Shown: positions 32,943 through 41,823 of the stretch, piece by piece
Layout of the letters: the number at the start of each line of letters is the position of its first letter
Numbering within the stretch: position 1 is the stretch's first letter
Assembly (NCBI GenBank): GCA_028718185.1
Contig: JAQUMH010000002.1
Span: forward strand, 237,332 to 301,331
Length of the DNA: 64,000 nucleotides
Source: Elusimicrobiota bacterium
GTDB taxonomy: Bacteria; Elusimicrobiota; UBA8919
Reading direction: 5' to 3'
Position numbers and translations under genes: made by a program
The notes under the pieces: generated by a model
Databases searched by the model: none
Seen by the model: only the letters and a program-made list of their open reading frames with translations
What the model was told of the DNA's origin: nothing

Positions 32943-33890
32943 CTCCTTTAACGATACTCCCAGTTCTTTTAATTTCATTTCTATATCTTCTAAGGATTTT
33001 TTACCAAAATTTTTATAACCCAGGAGCTCTTCGCGCGTTTTTTTCGTCAAATCACCGATTGTTTTTATTTTGGCGCGTTTAAGACAAGTCGCTGCCCTTA
33101 TTGAAAGTTCAACAATCTCAACTGATTGGTCTAAAATACTGGAAACTTGTTTCTCTTCTGTTTTATCTTTTTCTTTCTTATCGCTTTCCTCTTCCTCTTC
33201 TTCAAAATTTATGAAAATTTTGACAGAATCACTTAAGAGTTTTGCAGAATAAGCCAACGCATCTTCAGGATTTATAGAACCATCTGTCCATATTTCTATA
33301 ATAAGCCGGTCATAATCCGTTACCTGACCAACACGGGTATTTTCAACTTCATAGAATATCTTTTTAATAGGTGTAAATGCCGCATCAATCAAAATTGTAC
33401 CGGCAGGTTGTTCTGCTTTTTTATTTTTTTCACTCGGCGAATAACCTTTTCCTTTTGCTACATCAATTTCCATCTCAAGTGAACCGCCGGATTCCAGGGT
33501 AGCAATTATTTGATCTTTATTTATAACCTCAACATTAGCGTTGGCTAAAATTTCCGATGCCTTAACTTCTCCTCCCTTTGAAACAGACAATTTAAGTGTT
33601 TCAACATTATTAGAATACATTTTGAATCTAACTTTTTTCAAATTCAAAATTATTTCCATTACATCTTCAACAACACCAGGTAATGTTGCAAATTCATGGG
33701 TAGCATCTTTTATGCGTACCGCAATTACCGCAGCACCTTCTAGTGATGAAAGTAGGATACGACGAAGGGAATGACCAACAGTATGTCCATAACCTCGCTC
33801 AAACGGTTCAACAACAAACTTACCATAAGTCAAATCAGAAGAGATATTTTTTTCACTCTTCTGAGGTTCTACTATATCAGGAAGCCGCAT
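32940..33890 (-). CDS. rpoA: DNA-directed RNA polymerase subunit alpha
   Basis: The 316-residue protein has the N-terminal dimerisation domain ('FVVEPFERGYGHTVGHSLRRILLSSLEG', about 26-53, and 'GKGYSPSEKNK' near 147) and the C-terminal DNA/activator-binding domain ('LSIRAATCLKRAKIKTIGDL' to 'KNFGKKSLEDIEMKLKELG', about 255-312). A strongly charged linker (EEEEEESDKKEKDKTEEKQ, about 228-247) is more acidic than usual. The stop TAG belongs to the border of the family B repeat downstream. Confidence 0.97.
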   Translation of the reverse strand: MRLPDIVEPQKSEKNISSDLTYGKFVVEPFERGYGHTVGHSLRRILLSSLEGAAVIAVRIKDATHEFATLPGVVEDVMEIILNLKKVRFKMYSNNVETLKLSVSKGGEVKASEILANANVEVINKDQIIATLESGGSLEMEIDVAKGKGYSPSEKNKKAEQPAGTILIDAAFTPIKKIFYEVENTRVGQVTDYDRLIIEIWTDGSINPEDALAYSAKLLSDSVKIFINFEEEEEESDKKEKDKTEEKQVSSILDQSVEIVELSIRAATCLKRAKIKTIGDLTKKTREELLGYKNFGKKSLEDIEMKLKELGVSLKE

Positions 33891-33901
33891 TTATATAACC
33901 T

Positions 33902-33972
33902 CCACTAAAAAGTTTATAGAGTTTTAGAGTTCATAGAGTTTTTAGAGTTATAACCTTATAACTATGCAACCC
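33902..33972. repeat. tandem-word repeat, family G
   Basis: AGAGTTTT, AGAGTTCAT, AGAGTTTTT and AGAGTTATA are in tandem, followed by a degenerate opposite arm (CTTATAACTATGCAACCCTA). The same words occur in the 23S-5S spacer at 62883-62950. Confidence 0.72.
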
Positions 33973-33991
33973 TATTCCCCAATAACTACTT

Positions 33992-34633
33992 TTACTTACT
34001 ATACAATTCTACTATCAATTGCTCTTTTGGTCTTTCTTCATCATACGGAACAGCCATTTCCTCCCTCACTGGCTGCCTTACCACAGTTGCTATGAAATCT
34101 GTAAAATCAACAGATAACCATGGTGAAATACCTTTTTTAGAAGCAGTCTCTATTGATTTTTTAACAAGTAAATTATTTTTTATTTTATCGGTCGGCTGTA
34201 TTTTATCATTGACCTTAACTGCATATGAAGGTATGTTTATGATTTTGCCATTAACTTTAATATGTCTATGTAAAACTAACTGGCGGGCAGCAGCAAGCGA
34301 TACGGATAATCCAATTCTCCGAACAACATTATCAAGACGAGTTTCTAATGTTAATAAAAGATTGAAACCAGTCATACCTTTATGTTTTGCTGCATTACTA
34401 AAATACCTTCTAAATTGCCGTTCCATAACACCATATTGTCTTTTTACCTGTTGTTTGGCACGCAATTGATTAGAATATTCCGATGGTTTTTTTATTAATC
34501 TTTTATGTGGTCCAGGAGGACCTTTCTTCTTGGTTACAGGACATTTTATTGTTTCACATCTTTCACCCTTTAAGAATAAAGGCATACCTTCTTTTCTACA
34601 TTTTCTACATTTAGGTCCAATATCTCTTGCCAT
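33992..34633 (-). CDS. rpsD: 30S ribosomal protein S4
   Basis: S4 (213 residues) nucleates 30S assembly and binds 16S rRNA. This is the zinc-binding form, with C9, C12, C26 and C31 ('CRKCRKEGMPLFLKGERCET'). The S4 RNA-binding domain spans about 103-165 ('RLDNVVRRIGLSVSLAAARQ'). No Shine-Dalgarno sequence is seen before the ATG; the upstream region is a family D element. Confidence 0.97.
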   Translation of the reverse strand: MARDIGPKCRKCRKEGMPLFLKGERCETIKCPVTKKKGPPGPHKRLIKKPSEYSNQLRAKQQVKRQYGVMERQFRRYFSNAAKHKGMTGFNLLLTLETRLDNVVRRIGLSVSLAAARQLVLHRHIKVNGKIINIPSYAVKVNDKIQPTDKIKNNLLVKKSIETASKKGISPWLSVDFTDFIATVVRQPVREEMAVPYDEERPKEQLIVELYSK

Positions 34634-34643
34634 AATAAATAAA

Positions 34644-34740
34644 TTAAAAGATTACAAGATTCAAGATTTAAGATTTAAGATTTAAGATTTAAGATTTAAA
34701 TATTGTAATCTTTCAATCTTTCAATCTTTAAATTGTCTTT
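34644..34740. repeat. tandem-word inverted repeat, family D
   Basis: AAGATTC is followed by four AAGATTT heptamers, then a turn, then TCTTTCAA repeats. Outer ends AAAAGATTACAAGATT and TGTAATCTTTCAATCTTT pair. It lies between rpsK and rpsD. Confidence 0.8.
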
Positions 34741-34753
34741 TAGCTTGCCTCTT

Positions 34754-35254
34754 TTATACTCTCCTCTGTTTAGGTGGTCTACATCCGTTATGTGGAATGG
34801 GAGTAACATCTTTTATTGAGGTAACTATCAATCCTGATGCCTGTAACGCTCTTATTGCTGTTTCACGTCCGCTACCGGGACCATTTACAAAAACAGCAAC
34901 CTGTTTTAATCCCATTTCAGCAGCTTTTTTGGCACAATTAGCCGATGCTATTTGAGCAGCGAATGGTGTTCCCTTTTTAGTTCCCTTAAAACCAGACGAA
35001 CCACTTGTAGCCCAACCTATCACATTACCTTTATCATCGGTAATAGTAATGATAGTATTGTTAAAAGATGACTTAATGTACACATGCCCGGTAGCCGCAA
35101 CAAGTTTTCTTTTTGACTTGGGTTTTGCTACTATCTTTGGTTTTGCATCACCTGTTTTTGCTTCACTTGTTTTCACTTCTTTTGTATCTTTAGTCTCTTT
35201 TGTCTCTTTTACTTCTTTTGGTTTTTTTTCTTCTTTTATTTTTTCATCAGCCAT
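34754..35254 (-). CDS. rpsK: 30S ribosomal protein S11 with long N-terminal extension
   Basis: S11 normally has about 129 residues; this one has 166. Residues 1-45 are a Lys/Glu/Thr-rich tract made of imperfect repeats ([12 protein letters not shown]). The S11 core follows, with '[20 protein letters not shown]' near 54, '[17 protein letters not shown]' near 83 and the C-terminal '[15 protein letters not shown]'. S11 lines the E-site platform. The extension is disordered and its role is unknown. Confidence 0.96.
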   Translation of the reverse strand: MADEKIKEEKKPKEVKETKETKDTKEVKTSEAKTGDAKPKIVAKPKSKRKLVAATGHVYIKSSFNNTIITITDDKGNVIGWATSGSSGFKGTKKGTPFAAQIASANCAKKAAEMGLKQVAVFVNGPGSGRETAIRALQASGLIVTSIKDVTPIPHNGCRPPKQRRV

Positions 35255-35290
35255 AAAAATATCCTACCGCCTTTTACAAAATATATTTTA

Positions 35291-35692
35291 TTAAACTTTT
35301 TTTACCTCTCTATCTTTTTTTACTTCTGCCTTTACTGCACCAACCGTCTTTCTCTTTCCTCTTTTAGTTCTTGCATTTGTTTTGGTTCTTTGTCCGCGAA
35401 CAGGGAGATTCCTGCGGTGTCTCATTCCACGATATGAACTTATTTCCTGAAGCCGCTTAATATTTCCGACAATTTCACGACGGAGATCGCCTTCAACCTT
35501 ATAATCAGAAGTAATAATGCCTGCAATTTTACTAACTTCAGCATCCGAAAGATTTTTGATCCGTTTAGAACCATCAATTTCTGCTTTTTCAAGAATCTTT
35601 TTAGCAAGCACTCTGCCAATTCCGTATATATAGGCAAGCCCTATATCTATCCGCTTCTCTTTAGGTAAATCAACACCTGCTATTCGCGCCAT
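35291..35692 (-). CDS. rpsM: 30S ribosomal protein S13
   Basis: S13 (133 residues) contacts the P-site tRNA and the 50S head bridge. It has '[20 protein letters not shown]' at the start, '[29 protein letters not shown]' basic C-terminus near 93-117, and then an extra lysine/valine-rich tail ([14 protein letters not shown]) beyond the usual end. It follows rpmJ and precedes rpsK. Confidence 0.97.
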   Translation of the reverse strand: MARIAGVDLPKEKRIDIGLAYIYGIGRVLAKKILEKAEIDGSKRIKNLSDAEVSKIAGIITSDYKVEGDLRREIVGNIKRLQEISSYRGMRHRRNLPVRGQRTKTNARTKRGKRKTVGAVKAEVKKDREVKKV

Positions 35693-35702
35693 TATAACAC
35701 CA

Positions 35703-35777
35703 GGAAGTAGAAAGTAGGGAGTAGGGAGTAGTTAAAATCTTTTACCACTTACCACTTACCACTTACCACTTACCGCT
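35703..35777. repeat. tandem heptamer element, family E
   Basis: The left part is GTAGGGA repeated twice plus variants. The right part is TACCACT in four consecutive heptamers, then TACCGCT. The two arms use different words and pair poorly. It lies between rpmJ and rpsM. Confidence 0.75.
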
Positions 35778-35781
35778 CCTC

Positions 35782-35895
35782 TCATCCTTGTCTTTGTTTG
35801 TGTTTGGGATTTTTACAAATAATAAATAAAACGCCTCTGCGTCTTACAATCTTGCATTTTTTACAAAATGGTTTTACTGATGATCTTACTTTCAT
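35782..35895 (-). CDS. rpmJ: 50S ribosomal protein L36
   Basis: This 37-codon gene reads [20 protein letters not shown] and ends HKQRQG. It has the zinc ligands Cys11, Cys14, Cys27 and His32 of the zinc-type L36. It lies in its usual place between infA and rpsM. Confidence 0.95.
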   Translation of the reverse strand: MKVRSSVKPFCKKCKIVRRRGVLFIICKNPKHKQRQG

Positions 35896-35902
35896 ATAAA
35901 TA

Positions 35903-35942
35903 CCACGCAAACTATCGCAAATCTTTTGCGTTTATTCGCGGC
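35903..35942. repeat. short family C element
   Basis: CGCAAACTATCGCAAATC is followed by TTTTGCGTTTATTCGCGG, a short inverted pair of the same words as at 37610 and 40119. It lies between infA and rpmJ. Confidence 0.65.
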
Positions 35943-35948
35943 CTTTTA

Positions 35949-36167
35949 CTATCGCTCTCTGTAAATAATACGACCTCTTGTTAAATCATATGGAGAAAGT
36001 TCAACTTTCACTTTATCGCCGGGAAGTAGCCGTATATAATTCATTCGCATTTTACCTGATATACGGGCAAGAACTGAATGTCCGTTTTCAAGTATAACAC
36101 GAAACATTGCTGATGGTAATGCTTCTTTTATAACTCCAAGAACTTCTATTTTTTCTTCTTTCTGCAT
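35949..36167 (-). CDS. infA: translation initiation factor IF-1
   Basis: IF-1 (72 residues) is a single OB-fold: '[19 protein letters not shown]', '[38 protein letters not shown]'. It blocks the A site during initiation. It stands in the usual map-infA-rpmJ order. Confidence 0.96.
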   Translation of the reverse strand: MQKEEKIEVLGVIKEALPSAMFRVILENGHSVLARISGKMRMNYIRLLPGDKVKVELSPYDLTRGRIIYRER

Positions 36168-36169
36168 AT

Positions 36170-36228
36170 TTAAATCAATTTAAGATTAAAAATTTTGAAT
36201 CTTGAATCTTCAATCTTTAATTTGTCTT
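36170..36228. repeat. tandem-word inverted repeat, family D
   Basis: ATCAATTTAAGATTAAAAA faces TTGAATCTTGAATCTTCAAT and TTTAATTTGTC. The right arm enters the map gene and encodes its last residues (KTN) and stop. Confidence 0.72.
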
Positions 36229-36966
36229 TGTAAGTATTTCACAACTATCTTTTTTAACTAGTACCGTATGTTCGAAATGTGCTGATAATTTATTGTCTTT
36301 TGTCACTGTTGTCCACTTATCAGAGAGAACCTTTACCTGCCAATCACCCTGATTTATCATTACCTCAATTGCTAAACAACAATTTTCCGGTATTCGAGTA
36401 CCTACACCAGGATTTCCATAATTAGGTATTTGGGGGTCTTCATGAAGATTTCTTCCAATACCGTGACCGACAAAATCTCTTACAACTGAAAACCCATTTT
36501 CTTCTGCTGTCTTCTGTATTGCTGCTGATATATCGCCAATTCTTTTGTTAGCAGAACTATTCTTTAAAGCATTATCTAAACTTAGTTCTGAAACATTAAG
36601 AAGTTTTTTTGCATTATCTGAAACTTTACCTACGGTATAAGTTTTAGCTGTATCACCGCAAAAACCATTATAAACAGTCCCAACGTCAATTCCTATAATG
36701 TCGCCTTCTTTCAATTTTTGCGATGACGGTATTCCATGTACAACAACTTCATTTACAGAGGTGCAAATAATACCCGGGTAATCTCTGTACCCCAAAAATG
36801 CCGATATGGCACCGAGTGATTTTATTTCTTTTTTGGCAATATTTTCCAGTTCTTTTGTTGTAATTCCTACTTTTATATTTTTGCCGACTGTCCTTAAAAC
36901 TTCCGCTGCAATATGACATGCATCTCGCATACCGGAAATTTCATCTTCTGACTTAACATAAATCAT
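36217..36966 (-). CDS. map: methionine aminopeptidase type I
   Basis: The 249-residue enzyme removes the initiator Met. The metal ligands are in 'IGIDVGTVYNGFCGDTAKT' (two Asp), 'FVGHGIGRNLHEDP' (His), 'LAIEVMIN' (Glu) and 'AHFEHTVLV' (Glu). Its ATG overlaps the adk stop by 4 nt. The last three codons and stop (KTN-stop) fall in a family D repeat arm. Confidence 0.96.
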   Translation of the reverse strand: MIYVKSEDEISGMRDACHIAAEVLRTVGKNIKVGITTKELENIAKKEIKSLGAISAFLGYRDYPGIICTSVNEVVVHGIPSSQKLKEGDIIGIDVGTVYNGFCGDTAKTYTVGKVSDNAKKLLNVSELSLDNALKNSSANKRIGDISAAIQKTAEENGFSVVRDFVGHGIGRNLHEDPQIPNYGNPGVGTRIPENCCLAIEVMINQGDWQVKVLSDKWTTVTKDNKLSAHFEHTVLVKKDSCEILTKTN

Positions 36967-37601
36967 AATACCGCTGCTACTGCTGCGGAAATTTCGGAAA
37001 CTGATTTATTGCCATCAATAGTAGATAAAATATCTTTCTTATTGTAATATTCAATTAGCGGCTGTGTTTCTATATAATACACGGAAAGACGATGTCGTAT
37101 CGTTGCCGGGGCATCATCTTCTCTCTGAAATAATTCATTTCCACAGTTATCACAAATAGTATCATTTTTTGGCGGAAGTGTTACAAGATTATATTTACTA
37201 CCGCAATTCTTACAAATTCTTCTGGATGATAACCGCTCAATTATGTTTTCTTCTGAAACATCAAGCGAAATGACTTTATCAATCTTTTTATTTAAACGAG
37301 CAAGTATATCATCTAATCCTTTTGCCTGTGGAAGTGTTCTTGGAAAACCATCAAGCAAAAATCCATTTTTACAATCTTCTTTTTTAATCCGTTCTTCAAC
37401 TAATTTTAATACGATATCATCGGGAACAAGGGCACCTTTTGACATAATAGATGAAACTTTAAGACCCAAACTACTTTTTGCAACAACCGCTTCCCTAAAC
37501 ATATCACCAGTTGAAATAGCCGGTATGGATTTACTTTTAGATATAAACTCACTTTGAGTTCCCTTACCCGCTCCCGGTGCACCAAAAATTATTATGTTCA
37601 T
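36963..37601 (-). CDS. adk: adenylate kinase, zinc lid type
   Basis: The 212-residue enzyme interconverts AMP, ADP and ATP. The P-loop GAPGAGKGTQ is at 7-16, the AMP-binding 'STGDMFREAV' near 31 and 'DGFPRTLPQA' near 84, and the lid with a structural zinc site 'CKNCG...CDNCG' near 128-151. It lies between secY and map as in many bacteria. Confidence 0.97.
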   Translation of the reverse strand: MNIIIFGAPGAGKGTQSEFISKSKSIPAISTGDMFREAVVAKSSLGLKVSSIMSKGALVPDDIVLKLVEERIKKEDCKNGFLLDGFPRTLPQAKGLDDILARLNKKIDKVISLDVSEENIIERLSSRRICKNCGSKYNLVTLPPKNDTICDNCGNELFQREDDAPATIRHRLSVYYIETQPLIEYYNKKDILSTIDGNKSVSEISAAVAAVL

Positions 37602-37609
37602 ATAAAACC

Positions 37610-37682
37610 TCGCGAATTATCGCAAATCTAACGCTAATATTCGCGTGTATTAGCGTTCCTTTACTCGCACTTATTCGCGGCA
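37610..37682. repeat. tandem-word inverted repeat, family C
   Basis: CGCGAATTATCGCAAATC, TAACGCTAATATTCGCG, TGTATTAGCGTTCC and CTCGCACTTATTCGCGG: words ATTCGCG and CGCTAAT in both orientations. It lies between secY and adk. Confidence 0.76.
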
Positions 37683-37683
37683 T

Positions 37684-39009
37684 TTACTTAACATTAAACC
37701 ATCTACCCTTTATTCTGCCTTTATTAAGAAAACCATCGTAGTGTCTCATAATCAAATGTGATTCAACCTGACTTATGGTATCAAGTGCAACTCCGACAAC
37801 AATTAAGAGTGCAGTACCACCGAAGAAGAACGGAACATTTACAAATTTTCTCAAATAATCGGGAAGTATTGCTATGAACACTACAAAAACTGCACCACCC
37901 AAAGTAATTCTTGTCAAAATCCATTGTATATAGTTTGCTGTCGGTTCGCCAGGTCTAATACCCGGAACAAATCCACCCCATTTTTTCATATTTTCTGCGA
38001 TATCTTTTGGGTTAAGTGTTATTGAATTATAAAAATAACAGAAAAATATAATTAGTGCAGCATATAAAAATTCATATAAAACACTGCCTCTCATCCACCA
38101 TTCAACAAACTTCTTCATAAATGCAGAATTCTGAGCAAATTGAGCCAGTGTCATTGGTACTGACATTAAAGATACTGCAAAAATTACTGCAATAACACCT
38201 GATTGGTCAACTTTAATAGGAAGAAATGTTGATTGACCACCGTACATTTTCCTGCCAACAACCCGTTTTGCATATTGGACAGGAATTTTCCGTTGTCCTG
38301 TTTCAACCCATACAACTGCAGCAGTGACAGCAAAAACCATTGCAACAATTAAAAGCCCTGTAAAAAGAGACATTTCATGGGTTCTAATCAACACAAAAAG
38401 ATTTTTTATAGCTGAAGGAAGCCTATCTATAATACCTGCGAAAATTATCAATGAAATACCGTTACCTATGCCACCCTCAGTTATCTGTTCACCTAACCAC
38501 ATTATAAACACTGTACCGGTTGTCATAGTAAGAACTGTGATAAAAACAAAGAGAGGTCCCGGGTTTGAGACAATAGAATCACCGTTAGGAGCTTTCATAG
38601 GCATTATCATAAAAAGGGTTAGCCCTAACGATTGAATAATAGCTAAAATAAGAGTAGCGTATCTAGTCCATTGTGTGATTTTTTTACGCCCGGTTTCCCC
38701 TTCTTTTGAAAGTTTTTCAAGGTAAGGAACCGTTGCCTGTAAAAGTGAAAATATGATTGATGCATTGATATATGGCATTATTCCTAGTGTAAAAATTGAA
38801 AGCCGGGAAAGCGCTCCACCGGAAAACATGTCCATAAATCCAAAAAGTGTATTACTTTGGGCAGCAAAAAGTGCCCTAAATGCTGAAACATCAATACCGG
38901 GAATAGGTATAGCAACACCTATTCTGTAGGCGGTAATTATCAATGCTGTAAAAAAAACCCGTTTTTTTAATTCAGGGACTTTAAATATATCTGCAAAAGA
39001 TTCAATCAT
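37684..39009 (-). CDS. secY: protein translocase subunit SecY
   Basis: The 441-residue SecY is the translocon channel. It has ten membrane helices. Landmarks are 'RIGVAIPIPGIDVSAF' near 27, 'FSGGALSRLSIFTLGIMPYINASII' (plug and TM2) near 62, 'GNGISLIIFAGI' near 178, the cytoplasmic ribosome-binding loop 'VQYAKRVVGRKMYGGQSTFLP' near 242 and 'GFVPGIRPGEPTANYI' near 344. It lies between rplO and adk. Confidence 0.97.
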   Translation of the reverse strand: MIESFADIFKVPELKKRVFFTALIITAYRIGVAIPIPGIDVSAFRALFAAQSNTLFGFMDMFSGGALSRLSIFTLGIMPYINASIIFSLLQATVPYLEKLSKEGETGRKKITQWTRYATLILAIIQSLGLTLFMIMPMKAPNGDSIVSNPGPLFVFITVLTMTTGTVFIMWLGEQITEGGIGNGISLIIFAGIIDRLPSAIKNLFVLIRTHEMSLFTGLLIVAMVFAVTAAVVWVETGQRKIPVQYAKRVVGRKMYGGQSTFLPIKVDQSGVIAVIFAVSLMSVPMTLAQFAQNSAFMKKFVEWWMRGSVLYEFLYAALIIFFCYFYNSITLNPKDIAENMKKWGGFVPGIRPGEPTANYIQWILTRITLGGAVFVVFIAILPDYLRKFVNVPFFFGGTALLIVVGVALDTISQVESHLIMRHYDGFLNKGRIKGRWFNVK

Positions 39010-39021
39010 ATCAACATCATA

Positions 39022-39093
39022 ACTGCGTTCAAGTGTTCAAATGTTCAAATGTTAACATATCAACTAATGAACACATCAACTCGTGAACGCCTT
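39022..39093. repeat. tandem-word inverted repeat, family T
   Basis: GTTCAAGT, GTTCAAAT and GTTCAAAT, then GTTAACATATCAAC, then ATGAACACATCAAC and TCGTGAACGC. It lies between rplO and secY. Confidence 0.78.
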
Positions 39094-39102
39094 TTAGCGA
39101 TA

Positions 39103-39561
39103 TTACTTCGCTACTTGTCTACTTTCTATTACAGCAGAACCACCTGCGGCAGATATTTTTTTAAGAGCACTTTTTGAAAATTTGTTTGCTGTAATTTTTA
39201 ACGCTTTTTTTATATCGCCATCTCCAAGAATTTTTATAGGAAGTTCTCTTCTTACTAAACCTTTTTCTTTTAAAATTGCTCTTGTTATTTCTATATTCGG
39301 CTCAAATAATCTTTCAAGTGTTTTTAAATTTACAACTTCATATTTTTTCTTAAAAATATTTGTAAATCCTCTTTTGGGAATACGACGAGCCAGAGGCATT
39401 TGCCCGCCTTCAAATCCCGGCCTAGTTCCTCTACCGGACCGCGCATTTTGACCCTTCATTCCTCTTGTGGAAGAACCACCATGAGCAGAACCACGACCGC
39501 GACCTACTATTTTCCTACGGTGTTTCGAACCGACTGCTGGTTTTAAATCTGATATTTTCAT
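39103..39561 (-). CDS. rplO: 50S ribosomal protein L15
   Basis: L15 (152 residues) has the glycine/arginine-rich start 'SKHRRKIVGRGRGSAHGGSS' and 'GFEGGQMPLARRIPKRGF' near 48-65. It is a late 50S assembly protein. AGGTGTTA-like TTGGTGTTAAT precedes the ATG. L30 (rpmD), which commonly precedes rplO, is absent. Confidence 0.96.
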   Translation of the reverse strand: MKISDLKPAVGSKHRRKIVGRGRGSAHGGSSTRGMKGQNARSGRGTRPGFEGGQMPLARRIPKRGFTNIFKKKYEVVNLKTLERLFEPNIEITRAILKEKGLVRRELPIKILGDGDIKKALKITANKFSKSALKKISAAGGSAVIESRQVAK

Positions 39562-39570
39562 ATTAACACC

Positions 39571-39638
39571 AATTAAAAGATTAGAAAGATTAGAAAGATT
39601 AGAAAGATTAGAAAGATTTTAATCTTTAAATTGCTTTT
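39571..39638. repeat. tandem-word inverted repeat, family D
   Basis: The nonamer TAGAAAGAT is repeated four times after AATTAAAAGAT, then TTTAATCTTTAAATTGC closes the hairpin. It lies between rpsE and rplO, where rpmD would normally be. Confidence 0.78.
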
Positions 39639-39644
39639 AAAATT

Positions 39645-40115
39645 CTAATTACCTTTAACTTTTCCTCTTAGTTTATCGACATCTTCTTTAAGTCGTAATC
39701 TTTTCAATGCATCAATTGTTGCATATACAACATTAAAAGGGTTAGAAGATCTTAAAGACTTCGTTAAAATATCCTTTACCCCACACGCTTCTAATACTGC
39801 CCTAACAGCACCACCGGCAATTAATCCCGTCCCGACTGATGCAGGTCTTAATAAAACTCTTCCGGCACCAAAACGACCTGTGATCTCGTGAGGAATAGTC
39901 GTATTTTTCAATGAAACCTTTATTGTACTTTTGGCAGCCAGTGATGTCCCCTTTTTAATTGCTGATTGGACTTCATTTGCCTTACCAAGACCTACCCCGA
40001 CATTACCATTGCCATCACCAACAACCACAAGTGCATTAAATGAAAACCTTTTTCCACCTTTCACAACCTTTGTAACGCGACCAATTGATACAACTATTTC
40101 TTTTTTTATATCCAT
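39645..40115 (-). CDS. rpsE: 30S ribosomal protein S5
   Basis: S5 (156 residues) is a decoding-fidelity protein. It has '[29 protein letters not shown]' near 14-42 and '[40 protein letters not shown]' near 91-130. The hairpin TTTGC-TCC-GCAAA stands immediately 5' of the ATG, as it does before rpsC. Confidence 0.96.
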   Translation of the reverse strand: MDIKKEIVVSIGRVTKVVKGGKRFSFNALVVVGDGNGNVGVGLGKANEVQSAIKKGTSLAAKSTIKVSLKNTTIPHEITGRFGAGRVLLRPASVGTGLIAGGAVRAVLEACGVKDILTKSLRSSNPFNVVYATIDALKRLRLKEDVDKLRGKVKGN

Positions 40116-40118
40116 AGT

Positions 40119-40202
40119 TTGCTCCGCAAATACGCGAATAAACGCTAATCAAACGCAAATATTCGCGAATAATTCGCTTTACATTCGCGACTATTCGCGG
40201 GA
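40119..40202. repeat. tandem-word inverted repeat, family C
   Basis: It starts with the small hairpin TTTGCTCCGCAAA next to rpsE, then ACGCGAATAAACGC, TAATCAAACGCAAATATTCG, CGAATAATTCGC and ATTCGCGACTATTCGCGG. It lies between rplR and rpsE. Confidence 0.78.
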
Positions 40203-40206
40203 CCCT

Positions 40207-40557
40207 TTAAAATTTCAAACCAGCAGCACGAGCAGCATCTGCAAAGGCTTTGACTTTACCATGATAAATGTAGCCGCTTCTATCAAATACTACATTTTTT
40301 ATGCCAAGCGATACTGCTTTTTTACCCACTTCTGCACCAAGAGAAGTAGCTGCTTTTATATTCCCTGCATTTTCTAATTTTAGTGTGATAGTTGAAACCA
40401 ATAAAAGTGTTTTACCTTTAATATCATCCACCAATTGAGTATAAATATACTTATTGGATTTATTTATTGTCATTCGAGGTTTATCTACAGTTCCAAAAAT
40501 CTTTTTCCTTACCCTTATTTTTTTTCTTATTAATGATTGCTCTTTTTTTGATAACAT
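40207..40557 (-). CDS. rplR: 50S ribosomal protein L18
   Basis: L18 (116 residues) binds 5S rRNA. It has 'PRMTINKSNKYIYTQLVDD', 'AGNIKAATSLGAEVGKKA' and the C-terminal 'FDRSGYIYHGKVKAFADAAR', which is the family signature. AATAGGTGCTAAT precedes the ATG. Confidence 0.96.
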   Translation of the reverse strand: MLSKKEQSLIRKKIRVRKKIFGTVDKPRMTINKSNKYIYTQLVDDIKGKTLLLVSTITLKLENAGNIKAATSLGAEVGKKAVSLGIKNVVFDRSGYIYHGKVKAFADAARAAGLKF

Positions 40558-40566
40558 ATTAGCACC

Positions 40567-40630
40567 TATTGCAAGATTGAAGATTCAAGATTCAAGACTT
40601 AAGATTTGAATCTTTAAATCTTTTAATTTC
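40567..40630. repeat. tandem-word inverted repeat, family D
   Basis: GCAAGATTG, AAGATTC, AAGATTC, AAGACTT and AAGATTTGAATC face TTTAAATCTTTTAATTT. It lies between rplF and rplR. Confidence 0.76.
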
Positions 40631-41203
40631 TTACTTCCCTGCTCCTCCAGCACCACCAGTAGCACCAACTCCGATTGCTGCTTTACCCGGTTTCTTCTTT
40701 ATATATTCACCAAAATATCTAACGCCCTTCCCTTTATAAGCATCCGGTTCTTTACTTATCCTAATTTTGGAAGCTATAAGTCCTAATTTTTCTTTATCCA
40801 CTGACTTCAGAGTAATTAAAAGTCCTTTTGGGTCAAGCACAATATCTATTTCAGGAGGAATAGTGAACTCAACCGGATGAGAATATCCCAACTGTAAAGT
40901 AAGTTTTTTACCTGCCAATTGCGCTTTATAACCGACACCTTGTATCTCAAGTTTTTTTTCAAAAGGAGTAACAACACCCTGAACCATACCATTAATAATA
41001 GCACGGGTAGTTCCATGTACTGCCTTATATTCATCTGAACTTCTTTTTACAATTATATTATTATTATCAACAATAACTGAAACAACAGGTACAAAATTTC
41101 TTTTCAGAGTACCAGCGGGTCCGGTTATAGTAATCTCATTCCCAACTATACTAACTTTCACATTATTTGGTATCGGTATCGGACTATTTCCTATTCTACT
41201 CAT
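40631..41203 (-). CDS. rplF: 50S ribosomal protein L6 with glycine-rich tail
   Basis: L6 (190 residues) has two tandem L6 folds: 'SRIGNSPIPIPNNVKVSIVG' at the start, 'VQGVGYKAQLAGKKLTLQLGYSHPV' near 88-112 and the rRNA-contacting 'KEPDAYKGKGVRYFGEYIKKKPGKA' near 150-174. The last 15 residues (GVGATGGAGGAGK) are a low-complexity extension not usual in L6. Confidence 0.96.
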   Translation of the reverse strand: MSRIGNSPIPIPNNVKVSIVGNEITITGPAGTLKRNFVPVVSVIVDNNNIIVKRSSDEYKAVHGTTRAIINGMVQGVVTPFEKKLEIQGVGYKAQLAGKKLTLQLGYSHPVEFTIPPEIDIVLDPKGLLITLKSVDKEKLGLIASKIRISKEPDAYKGKGVRYFGEYIKKKPGKAAIGVGATGGAGGAGK

Positions 41204-41204
41204 T

Positions 41205-41340
41205 CGCTTCGCTCACTTTCACAAATAACTTATCACAAATGTTATCACGAATTTTCACGAATAAAACCAACGCTCTTATTCGTGTCCCGCTCTGCGGGAT
41301 TCGTGATGTTTGCCTTTATTCGTGTTCCCCTATTCGTGAC
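41205..41340. repeat. long tandem-word inverted repeat, family F
   Basis: TTCGCTTCGCTCACTTTCAC, then TTATCACAAATGTTATCACG, AATTTTCACGAATAAAA, then CTTATTCGTGTCCCGC, TCTGCGGGATTCGTG and TTATTCGTGTTCCCCTATTC. CACGAATAA faces TTATTCGTG, and CCCGCTCTGCGGG is an inner hairpin. It lies between rpsH and rplF. Confidence 0.75.
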
Positions 41341-41736
41341 TCACCAGACGTAACAGATAACTTCACCACCAAGATGTTCTTCTCTGGCTTTTGAATCAGC
41401 CATTAAACCACGAGATGTAGATATTATAGAAACACCTATTCCTCTTAACACTCTAGGAAGTTCACTCGTTTTTCTATATACTCTCATAGATGATTTAGAA
41501 ACTCGTTTTATATCTGTTATCATTGGTTGCTTGTTTTGCGTATATTTTAAGAAAATCCTTAGAATACCCTGCTTTTTGTCGTCAAGCCGCTTGTAATTTG
41601 AAACATATCCTTCGTCTTTCAAAATTTTAGCGATTTCTTCTTTAATATTTGAAGCAGGAATATCAACTTTTTCTTTGAATTTCATACTGGCATTTTTTAT
41701 CTGTACCAGCATATCTGCGATTGGGTCTGTAATCAT
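41341..41736 (-). CDS. rpsH: 30S ribosomal protein S8
   Basis: S8 (131 residues) binds the central domain of 16S rRNA. It has '[24 protein letters not shown]' at the start and the C-terminal '[35 protein letters not shown]' signature. The start lacks a Shine-Dalgarno sequence. Confidence 0.96.
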   Translation of the reverse strand: [131 protein letters not shown]

Positions 41737-41741
41737 AATAA

Positions 41742-41820
41742 AATCAATTTTAAAGATTAGAAAATTAGAAAGATTTGAAAATTTTTGAATCTTTAAATCT
41801 TTTAATCTTTGTAATTGCCT
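41742..41820. repeat. tandem-word inverted repeat, family D
   Basis: AATTTTAAAGATTAG, AAAATTAGAAAGATTTG face TTTTTGAATCTTTAAATC, TTTTAATCTTTGTAATTGCC. It lies between rpsZ and rpsH. Confidence 0.76.
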
Positions 41821-41823
41821 CTT

